Source of the DNA: Candidatus Zixiibacteriota bacterium | GTDB taxonomy: Bacteria; Zixibacteria; MSB-5A5; GN15; PGXB01 | Assembly: GCA_003641425.1 (NCBI GenBank) | Contig: QNAH01000129.1 | Span: 1 to 7,493, forward strand | DNA length: 7,493 nucleotides | Direction: 5' to 3' | Shown here: piece by piece, positions 1-4,638 of the stretch | Position numbering within the stretch: the first letter of the stretch is position 1 | Layout of the letters: every line of letters starts with the position of its first letter | The notes under the pieces: generated by a model | Databases searched by the model: none | The model's input: only the letters and a program-made list of their open reading frames with translations | Told to the model about the DNA's origin: nothing | Program-made: the position numbers and the translations under genes

Positions 1-1221
1 AAAGAGCTTTAATTTATTGAAACGACGAAACGCTTCCTCATACAATTTATCGATTCTGCCGACACTGACATCGCCGAAACGGATAAAAATTTCGGCCATG
101 GTAACAAGGGATCGTGCAATATCATACGGATCTCCGACCTCACGCAGATTCTCGATTCCATTCTGGATATATTCCGTGGCTGAATCGAAATCTTCCCTCA
201 TGGCGAAAATCTCGGCAATGACGACCTGGCTGAGCCCGATCTCGGCTCGCTCGCCAATCTTATTCGAAATATCAAGCGCTTTCTGGGCCAGCCTGAGAGA
301 ATCATCAAGATTATCAAGAGCCAGCTCAACCTGTGCCAGACGGCGATTGATCTGTGAACCCAGATCCGATTCCAGTTCCAGATTACGGGCCAGCGAAAGA
401 GCCTCTTTCAGCTCTTTTTTGGCCCTGACGACGTCACCCTGCTCGAATGCGAGTTCACCCTCATATTCGTGAAGAATGACCGCATCGCGAAGCATTTCCT
501 TTTCGCTGATAATGACCGATGCCGACCTGAATTCGCGGGCGGCGCCGTCGAAATTCCTCTTTCTCAAATACAGGTAACCGAGCGAGAGATGATTTCGTGC
601 GGCCGACATCTGAAGATCAAGCTTATTGCCCATTTCCAGGGCCGCCTTGAGATTTTCTTCGGCCTCCGGCCAGTCACCGTGCAGTATCTGGATCCTGGCC
701 AGGTTACCGGTTCCCTCAGTCAATCTGATATTATCGCCGCGTGATTGCTCGATAGCATCATTTATGTATTCAATAGCCTTGCGAAAATCGCAACGTATAA
801 AAGCAATACGCGCTAAACCGTTAAGGGAGCCTATCATACCCACTGAATCCCGGCTGCGCCTGAAAAACGCCAGGGCATCCAGGGCATATCTCTCAGCCGT
901 TTTTAAATCACCCATCGAGAGATAATTGCGATACATCGTCAAATAAAGATTACCGACCCAGAAATGATAAGCCGAGGCGGCCAGGAGCTTACTGGCCTCC
1001 AAACCGATTTTTATTGAATCGAGATATTTGCCTGAAAAATAAAGATTCGCAGCCTGAAGCGATTTAAGAATTCCCAGCTCGTATCCACCCGGATCAAATC
1101 CGGAATCGAGCAGAATCTTTAGACGCTCCCCTGCGACATCAGGCTTTCTTTGGCGGTATAGCTGTTCAATTTCCAGAAGCCTGCTATCAAATTCATTTGT
1201 TTGATGTGAGGTAAGGCTCAT
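1..1221 (-). CDS. TPR-repeat protein, 3' end beyond the window (partial)
   Basis: An open frame of 407 codons runs from the ATG at 1221 to the window edge without a stop, so the C-terminus is missing. The visible part is almost entirely tandem tetratricopeptide repeats of about 34-40 residues, roughly at residues 51-84, 89-123, 131-163, 169-203, 209-243, 249-283, 289-323, 329-363 and 369-405. Typical TPR spacing is visible, for example NLARIQILHGDWPEAEENL and EGELAFEQGDVVRAKKELKE. There is no signal peptide or membrane segment, so it is probably a cytoplasmic protein-binding scaffold. Long TPR arrays like this often form the sensory half of larger regulators or kinases (for example sigma54 activators or TPR-GGDEF proteins), but no effector domain is visible here, so that is only a possibility. 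It starts 19 nt after the stop of the small exported protein and has a weak purine-rich AAGAAGAA upstream, so it is probably co-transcribed and coupled to that gene. Confidence 0.88.
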   Translation of the reverse strand, partial: MSLTSHQTNEFDSRLLEIEQLYRQRKPDVAGERLKILLDSGFDPGGYELGILKSLQAANLYFSGKYLDSIKIGLEASKLLAASAYHFWVGNLYLTMYRNYLSMGDLKTAERYALDALAFFRRSRDSVGMIGSLNGLARIAFIRCDFRKAIEYINDAIEQSRGDNIRLTEGTGNLARIQILHGDWPEAEENLKAALEMGNKLDLQMSAARNHLSLGYLYLRKRNFDGAAREFRSASVIISEKEMLRDAVILHEYEGELAFEQGDVVRAKKELKEALSLARNLELESDLGSQINRRLAQVELALDNLDDSLRLAQKALDISNKIGERAEIGLSQVVIAEIFAMREDFDSATEYIQNGIENLREVGDPYDIARSLVTMAEIFIRFGDVSVGRIDKLYEEAFRRFNKLKLF

Positions 1222-1240
1222 TTTTCTTCTTGTTTAGCGA

Positions 1241-1606
1241 TTATTTGGTACTGGTTTTAAACACTACGTTTTCATTTGCCCCAAATGCTCCAATCATCTC
1301 GGAATAAAATCCCGGCAGATCATGGTAAACAAAAAGCATGTGGATAGCGACCACAAAGGTCCCCTTACCTACACTGCTGTTTTGGCCACCATTCGGCGGA
1401 ATGACACTGTTAAAGAGAAGGATGTTGCCTGTAGTTCCGGTGGTATCCTCACCCAAATCATTACCGCCGTCATCACGATCACCGCTATCGCCGTCCCAGG
1501 GATGGCCCAGAGAAGTACCATCCAATGAATTAACCGCGGGAGCATTAAAGCAAACGACAACCAGGACCACGGCAAAAATGATTGCCAGAGTCTTGGTCAT
1601 TTTCAT
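1241..1606 (-). CDS. Small exported Asp/Gly-rich protein of unknown function
   Basis: This gene encodes 121 residues with an N-terminal signal peptide: MKMTK, then a hydrophobic core at about 8-20, then a small-residue region NAPAVNS, with cleavage probably between 24 and 27. Cys19 is not in a lipobox because Val precedes it, so a lipoprotein is unlikely. Residues 35-54 are rich in Asp and Gly (HPWDGDSGDRDDGGND), which could bind cations such as calcium; that is inference. The C-terminal half (about 61-121) looks like a small folded domain with alternating hydrophobics (FVVAIHMLFVYHDLPGFY). I do not recognise the family. The ATG at 1606 is preferred because GGAGG lies 8 nt upstream; a TTG at 1621 and an ATG at 1600 are less well placed. 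The TPR gene follows after 19 nt, suggesting a shared transcript and possibly a functional link. Confidence 0.72.
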   Translation of the reverse strand: MKMTKTLAIIFAVVLVVVCFNAPAVNSLDGTSLGHPWDGDSGDRDDGGNDLGEDTTGTTGNILLFNSVIPPNGGQNSSVGKGTFVVAIHMLFVYHDLPGFYSEMIGAFGANENVVFKTSTK

Positions 1607-1614
1607 GGCTTTTG

Positions 1615-1619
1615 CCTCC
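1615..1619 (-). promoter_or_regulatory. Shine-Dalgarno site for the small exported protein
   Basis: GGAGG on the minus strand ends 8 nt before the ATG at 1606. This spacing decides for that ATG over the one at 1600 (14 nt) and over the TTG at 1621, which overlaps the motif itself. Confidence 0.7.
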
Positions 1620-1629
1620 AATTGTTGAT

Positions 1630-1669
1630 GCTTTGGCTAATAGAAAGAGCTTCTTTCAGTGACCAAAGC
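1630..1669 (-). promoter_or_regulatory. Two-tier hairpin in the 5' leader of the small exported protein
   Basis: Read as RNA from the minus strand, the outer arms GCUUUGG and CCAAAGC pair perfectly over 7 bp. An internal loop of 5 and 6 nt follows, then an inner 6-bp stem GAAAGA/UCUUUC closes an AGC loop. The structure ends 10 nt upstream of the GGAGG ribosome site, so it sits in the leader without covering that site. It could stabilise the mRNA, act as a cis-regulatory element, or bind a protein as DNA. I do not recognise it as a known riboswitch. The 13 pairs in 40 nt are seen directly; function is not. Confidence 0.4.
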
Positions 1670-1747
1670 TTTCATTTAATAGAACATATTTAATTCTTAT
1701 TTTGTTCTTCGAATATCGCAATTACTGCTACATTTGTAAGCTATTAG

Positions 1748-1766
1748 TTGACAAGTAATTTGTCAA
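1748..1766. repeat. Perfect 7-bp inverted repeat, possible operator
   Basis: TTGACAA and TTGTCAA flank a 5-nt spacer in the 200-bp gap between the small exported protein and the DUF362 gene. Each arm contains a -35-like hexamer, but I find no convincing -10 at 16-18 nt on either strand. It could be a dimeric regulator site for the leftward operon or a weak hairpin at the end of the DUF362 transcript. Confidence 0.35.
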
Positions 1767-1782
1767 GCAAAATCTGCGCCGT

Positions 1783-1795
1783 CGCAATATTTGCG
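1783..1795. repeat. Short inverted repeat just after the DUF362 stop
   Basis: CGCAA and TTGCG are separated by 3 nt, starting about a dozen bases beyond the DUF362 stop codon. No T-run follows on the minus strand, so it is a poor intrinsic terminator and may be chance. Confidence 0.2.
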
Positions 1796-1806
1796 CTCAG
1801 GTGAGG

Positions 1807-2946
1807 TTATCGAAGGAACTTTTTGGCCAGCCACGACTTTCTGATATAAACTGCTTTTTCCGGACATAACTCATGACAGCACCAGCAATTTATGCATAAT
1901 TCATAATCGAAAGCGGGGCTTTTATCCCCATTAAAGCGTAATGCCCCTGTTGGACAAGAATTTACACAGGTCCCGCATTTTGTGCATATATCCCGTTCGA
2001 TATCCGGATGCAGCCATATAAAGGGGTCGATCATTCTTACCAGAAAATTCGGCATCAATTCCAGCTTGCGATTTGATGTCAGCTTAAAATCCGGGATTCT
2101 GACTTCATCAAGGGATTTTCCCATTGTCTCTATCATCTCGGGCCAGCCAATTCCCAGGCCGGCATCGGAAGCAATCCGGGTCGTCGGAACCTTGTCAGGA
2201 TCCAGGCCGATTATTTCCGCCGCAATGGCATCGACCGCCACCGGGTCGCGTGAGGCCAGCAGAAGATTGGTCCATCTTGGCTCGCCGGACGATGGCCCGT
2301 CACCTTCCATAGCCAGCACCGCATCCATGATGGTCAGAGCGGGCGTTTTGACCGACAAAATATCAACCACCACTTCGGCAAAATCTCCCGGTTTGGGATA
2401 TTCTTTGTGATAATTGCCTTTTCGAAAGCCCGGGATCAACCCAAAGACATTCTTTACCGCCCCGGTCATGAGGGTCAGAATATGAGTCTTCAGTTTTGGA
2501 AGGTTTATAATCAGATCGGCCTCCACCGCCGGCTGGGCAAGATAATAAGCCCTCCCGTTGCATCGGAATTTTTGAGACCCGGCCGCCTCGAAACTTACCA
2601 ATTCGATCCCTTCCTTTTCGGCCATCGCCTTCATACCGGTCTTTTCCCAGACGCGGTTGATTCCGACCTTGGCGCCCCCGGGAGAATCACCCACAATCGG
2701 CACAGCCCCCAATTTTCGCACTTCACGGGTCAGAACGGCGACTATTTCCGGGTGTGTGGTTATGGCTCGATACGGTTCTTTAGCAGAAATCAGATTAGGT
2801 TTTAGCAGGACTTTCATCCCCGGCTTGACATATTTGTCAAGTCCGCCGAGTAAATCGAGTGCCTGGTTTATTTTTGAAGTTAAGACGTCGCTGTCATAAC
2901 TGTTGCAATCTACTATCGCTACCTTTGACCGAAGCTCGTTTAACAT
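1807..2946 (-). CDS. DUF362 protein with C-terminal 2x[4Fe-4S] ferredoxin domain
   Basis: The protein has 379 residues. Residues about 8-290 form a DUF362 domain, with LLKPN (47-51), the conserved LPKLKTH (149-155), GAVKNVFG (162-169) and MDAV..MEGDGP (207-218). Residues 319-370 form a ferredoxin-like domain with two CxxCxxCxxxCP motifs: C321, C324, C327, C331 and C351, C354, C357, C361, with an extra C356. Each should bind one [4Fe-4S] cluster. There is no signal peptide, so it is cytoplasmic. DUF362 proteins are common in anaerobes and some are annotated as iron-sulfur or electron-transfer proteins, but the reaction is generally unknown and I assign none. The ATG at 2946 has no clear Shine-Dalgarno sequence, unlike the peroxiredoxin. 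Gaps of 228 bp upstream and 200 bp downstream suggest it is transcribed alone. Confidence 0.92.
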   Translation of the reverse strand: MLNELRSKVAIVDCNSYDSDVLTSKINQALDLLGGLDKYVKPGMKVLLKPNLISAKEPYRAITTHPEIVAVLTREVRKLGAVPIVGDSPGGAKVGINRVWEKTGMKAMAEKEGIELVSFEAAGSQKFRCNGRAYYLAQPAVEADLIINLPKLKTHILTLMTGAVKNVFGLIPGFRKGNYHKEYPKPGDFAEVVVDILSVKTPALTIMDAVLAMEGDGPSSGEPRWTNLLLASRDPVAVDAIAAEIIGLDPDKVPTTRIASDAGLGIGWPEMIETMGKSLDEVRIPDFKLTSNRKLELMPNFLVRMIDPFIWLHPDIERDICTKCGTCVNSCPTGALRFNGDKSPAFDYELCINCWCCHELCPEKAVYIRKSWLAKKFLR

Positions 2947-3174
2947 ATTGCATATTTTACGAATCCAACATATAAAACAAAAATAAGAAAATCATGCAAT
3001 TGAATTTTTTTATCTTAATCAGTTCGAATTTTGCATGATGCAGGCAGTAAATTGCAGATATGACGACTGTGAGCATGCTGTTTTAGCATATACTACGGCG
3101 GGAATTAGGACAAATAGAGTGTGTATTACCGGATGTCCGAGGCCATTCCGAAGAAATTTAGACACCAAAATTAA
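2947..3174. other. AT-rich intergenic region without a convincing gene
   Basis: This 228-bp gap separates the acetyltransferase stop from the DUF362 start. It holds a large inverted repeat (2991-3039, listed separately), a small hairpin ATGCT/AGCAT with a 5-nt loop at 3075-3089, and a near-palindrome TGCATGATGCA at 3032-3042. A promoter for the DUF362 gene is expected here, but no strong sigma70 pair is visible. A 47-codon plus-strand frame at 3035-3178 lacks a ribosome site and is not called. Confidence 0.5.
2991..3039 (-). terminator. Possible terminator-like hairpin with a T-rich tail
   Basis: The arms ATCATGCAA and TTGCATGAT match perfectly over 9 bp. On the minus strand the stem can be extended with small bulges by pairing inside the loop (TTCAA against TTCGAA). 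The 3' side on the minus strand is followed by TTTTCTTATTTTTGTTTT, as expected for termination of leftward transcription from the acetyltransferase. The stem is AT-rich and the loop is large, so it may instead be an operator for the DUF362 gene, which starts 45 nt further on. Confidence 0.35.
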
Positions 3175-3723
3175 CTAAAGCTCCAATCCATACACCGGAT
3201 AGTTGGGATCATCGCGTTCGAGATCGAAACCGGTATTTTGAAAGAATGTTTCGGGTCCGGTCCAGAGGTCATCGACTTTAAAATGTTTCCCCCGCCGGGG
3301 GAAACCCTGGACGTATTTGACACCTTTTTTTCTCAGATCCTCGAGCACCTCCCGCAACATATGTTGCCCCAGTCCTATTTCCCGATACTCGGGTAAAATA
3401 AAAAAGCAGGTTATCGCCCAGGCGGTCGGGTCTCCGGGTAATCGATATTCGTCAATAAGTTTTCTCAGGCGGTCACGCGGGCCTGCCTGACACCAGCCGA
3501 TCGGGCGATCCCCATCGTACATCAGGTAACCGTCATACTGCCCGGAGCTAAAAAGCTGATCGCGTATGGCCCGATTTTCTTCTTCAGTGCGAAGGCTCCA
3601 GCCTTCCCAGGTCGGCACCCACCAGGCGGCGCAGAAACACCAGCCATGATCGTTTTCTTTGGAATGCAGGCGATAAAAATCGTCCTGCAACTCGGCTGTC
3701 AAAGGACAAACTTTGATTTCCAT
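3175..3723 (-). CDS. GNAT-family N-acetyltransferase
   Basis: The protein has 182 residues, close to the usual length for a single GNAT domain. The acetyl-CoA pyrophosphate loop is seen as R114-E-I-G-L-G119 in PEYREIGLGQHML, preceded by a beta strand AWAITCFFIL (about 101-110). The C-terminal WTGPETFFQNTGFDLER (about 154-170) is the usual end of the fold, ahead of a final YPVYGLEL. The N-terminal part has an aromatic/cysteine cluster GWCFCAAWW (27-35), which may be structural or metal-binding. The substrate cannot be inferred. It starts 85 nt after the peroxiredoxin stop with a terminator-like hairpin between, so co-transcription is uncertain. No clear Shine-Dalgarno site precedes the ATG; instead a short palindrome CGGTC-TG-GACCG (3726-3737) abuts the start. 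Confidence 0.88.
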   Translation of the reverse strand: MEIKVCPLTAELQDDFYRLHSKENDHGWCFCAAWWVPTWEGWSLRTEEENRAIRDQLFSSGQYDGYLMYDGDRPIGWCQAGPRDRLRKLIDEYRLPGDPTAWAITCFFILPEYREIGLGQHMLREVLEDLRKKGVKYVQGFPRRGKHFKVDDLWTGPETFFQNTGFDLERDDPNYPVYGLEL

Positions 3724-3761
3724 ACCGGTCTGGACCGCATAAAAGATATTTATTAATATTC

Positions 3762-3790
3762 ATGGCGGGACGTCCGATATACCCCGCCAT
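3762..3790 (-). terminator. Hairpin after the peroxiredoxin gene, probable terminator
   Basis: The 8-bp arms ATGGCGGG and CCCGCCAT match perfectly around a 13-nt loop, starting 17 nt after the peroxiredoxin stop. The stem is GC-rich. What follows on the minus strand is AT-rich (GAATATTAATAAATATCTTT) and not a clean T-run, so termination may be partial, allowing some readthrough into the acetyltransferase. Confidence 0.5.
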
Positions 3791-3807
3791 TATTCAGGAT
3801 ATTTCGA

Positions 3808-4521
3808 TTATTCGTCCGGTTTCCAGACTTTCCAGACTTTACCGACCAGATCCGGGCCGACTTTCAGGGTCGGCTTTCCGGGCTCCCATCCGGCCGGACA
3901 GGCCTCGGCGCCCTTGGTCTTACGTACATGCTGGAAAGCATGTACCTGCCTGATAGTCTCGGCGATTTTGCGACCCACCGGAGGCGTCATGACTTCCATG
4001 GCCTGGACGACACCATCGGGGTCGATTAGAAAACGGCCGCGTATGTTGACACCGTTGTTCTCGTCATAGACACCGTACACCTTGCCGAGATTACCGGCGG
4101 CATCAGCCACCATCGGCCACGGAATCCCGTTGTCGGTCATTTTCGAGAGTTCTTCCTCATCCCAGATTTTGTGAGTGAAAATGGAATCGGTGCTGATAGA
4201 TAAAACATCAACACCCAGCTTTTGAAGTTCATCATACTTGCCGGCGACCGCCGACAGTTCGGTCGGTCAAACAAACGTGAAATCACCCGGGTAAAAACAA
4301 ACCAGGAGCCATTTACCCTGGTAATCCGACAGTTTGACATTGACAAATTTCCCTTTATGATAGGCGGGGGCCTCAAAATCGGGAGCCTTACCTCCGACTC
4401 TGACTGTAACCATGGATTCCTCCTTGGAAGGGATATTTTCTTCTGGTGATTCTATTTGTGCCGCTGACTCTCCGATCACCTTTCCGGTCGGACGGGCACA
4501 CCCAACAGGCTGTTCTGACAT
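3808..4521 (-). CDS. Selenocysteine-containing AhpC/Prx1-type peroxiredoxin (UGA read-through)
   Basis: One frame of 237 residues is interrupted by a single TGA (4269-4267). I read it as selenocysteine at residue 85 (residue 49 from the inner start). The context FYPGDFTFV-U-PTEL is the peroxidatic motif PxxxTxxC of AhpC/Prx1 enzymes, with Pro78 and Thr82 in place. The frame continues with no shift: VDVLSISTDS, IRGRFLIDPDG (catalytic Arg at about 161) and the resolving-cysteine motif EACPAGWEPG with Cys208. The enzyme should reduce H2O2 and organic peroxides in the cytoplasm, forming a Se-S bond between Sec85 and Cys208 of the partner subunit that a thioredoxin-like reductant resolves. A SECIS-like hairpin follows the UGA. 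Two in-frame ATGs (4521 and 4413) each have a strong Shine-Dalgarno site; the inner one gives the usual family length (201 aa). An ordinary gene caller would report two fragments, 4267-4521 and 3808-4140. A nonsense mutation or sequencing error is the alternative but fits poorly. Confidence 0.9.
4239..4256 (-). promoter_or_regulatory. Bacterial SECIS-like hairpin downstream of the UGA codon
   Basis: On the minus-strand mRNA, UGUCGGC pairs with GCCGGCA over 7 bp (one G-U pair) and closes a GGUC tetraloop at 4249-4246. The first loop G lies 17 nt after the UGA. Known bacterial SECIS elements sit inside the coding region just after the UGA and carry a G in the first positions of a small apical loop for SelB binding; the loop of E. 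coli fdhF also contains GGUC. The stem lies within conserved coding sequence (LSAVAG), so part of the pairing could be accidental. Confidence 0.75.
4267..4269 (-). other. In-frame UGA at the peroxidatic cysteine position (Sec codon)
   Basis: TGA stands exactly where the AhpC/Prx1 family has its peroxidatic Cys (TGT or TGC), between FTFV and PTEL. No other in-frame stop or shift occurs in the 238 codons. Replacement of a catalytic redox Cys by UGA is the classic sign of a selenoprotein. Confidence 0.88.
4419..4425 (-). promoter_or_regulatory. Shine-Dalgarno site for the inner peroxiredoxin start
   Basis: AAGGAGG ends 5 nt before the ATG at 4413. Starting there gives MVTVRVGGKAPDFEAPAY, the normal N-terminus of the family, and places Sec at residue 49, close to the canonical position of the peroxidatic Cys. 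Confidence 0.7.
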
Positions 4522-4526
4522 CAATA

Positions 4527-4532
4527 CCTCCT
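4527..4532 (-). promoter_or_regulatory. Shine-Dalgarno site for the outer peroxiredoxin start
   Basis: AGGAGG ends 5 nt before the ATG at 4521, giving a 36-residue polar N-terminal extension (MSEQPVGCARPTG...) with one Cys. It is as strong as the inner site, so two isoforms are plausible. Confidence 0.65.
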
Positions 4533-4554
4533 ATTGGTAATAAATTGGCTCCTA

Positions 4555-4579
4555 TAATCGGATAATTATTATCCGATTA
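4555..4579. promoter_or_regulatory. 25-bp perfect palindrome with a Fur/PerR-like box: putative operator
   Basis: The 12-bp arms TAATCGGATAAT and its exact complement flank one central base. The inner 15 bp (4560-4574), GGATAATTATTATCC, match the Fur 7-1-7 consensus TGATAATNATTATCA at all but the two outermost positions, and resemble the PerR box TTATAATNATTATAA. The site lies 34 nt upstream of the peroxiredoxin ATG and just after the predicted transcription start, where a bound repressor would block the promoter. A Fur-family sensor of peroxide or metal (PerR or Fur) is the natural candidate. In RNA it would also form a leader hairpin. Confidence 0.65.
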
Positions 4580-4595
4580 CAGTGTGTATAATTTT

Positions 4596-4624
4596 AATAT
4601 ACAAACTTGAAAGTTAATTTTCAA
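4596..4624 (-). promoter_or_regulatory. Predicted sigma70-type promoter of the peroxiredoxin gene
   Basis: The -35 is TTGAAA (4624-4619, 5 of 6 consensus bases), the spacer is 17 nt, and the -10 is TATATT (4601-4596, 5 of 6). The start would fall near 4589, leaving a leader of about 70 nt that contains the palindrome. An alternative pair, TTGTAT with TGTAAT at 4582-4577, would put the palindrome over the -10. Confidence 0.6.
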
Positions 4625-4625
4625 G
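4606..4625. repeat. 7-bp inverted repeat overlapping the peroxiredoxin -35
   Basis: CTTGAAA and TTTCAAG are perfect arms around a 6-nt loop, beginning 13 nt after the stop of the OmpA-domain gene on the minus strand. It could be a weak terminator for that gene or a second regulator site, since the right arm contains the -35 hexamer of the peroxiredoxin promoter. Confidence 0.4.
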
Positions 4626-4638
4626 AATCCAACAGATG

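Noticed and set aside
17..925. Several plus-strand open frames opposite the TPR gene.
   Set aside because: They are antisense shadows: Ser/Arg-rich translations with no domain logic, while the minus strand gives continuous TPR repeats.
1322..1628. Overlapping frames in other phases opposite or within the small exported protein.
   Set aside because: The minus-strand frame with signal peptide, Shine-Dalgarno site and operon spacing explains the region better.
1807..2946. Assigning the DUF362 protein a specific ferredoxin or hydrogenase role.
   Set aside because: The cluster motifs are clear, but no neighbouring redox enzyme subunit is present to give it a pathway.
3035..3178. A 47-codon plus-strand frame with four Cys (beginning MMQAVNCRYDDCEH) in the DUF362 upstream gap.
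   Set aside because: There is no ribosome site, it overlaps the acetyltransferase stop and the inverted repeat, and the composition is unremarkable. The Cys spacing matches no zinc-ribbon pattern I know.
3808..4521. Peroxiredoxin as a pseudogene or as two separate genes split by a stop.
   Set aside because: The frame does not shift, both halves are fully conserved in family motifs, the stop falls exactly on the catalytic Cys codon, it is TGA and not TAA or TAG, and a SECIS-like hairpin follows. These fit selenocysteine far better than decay.
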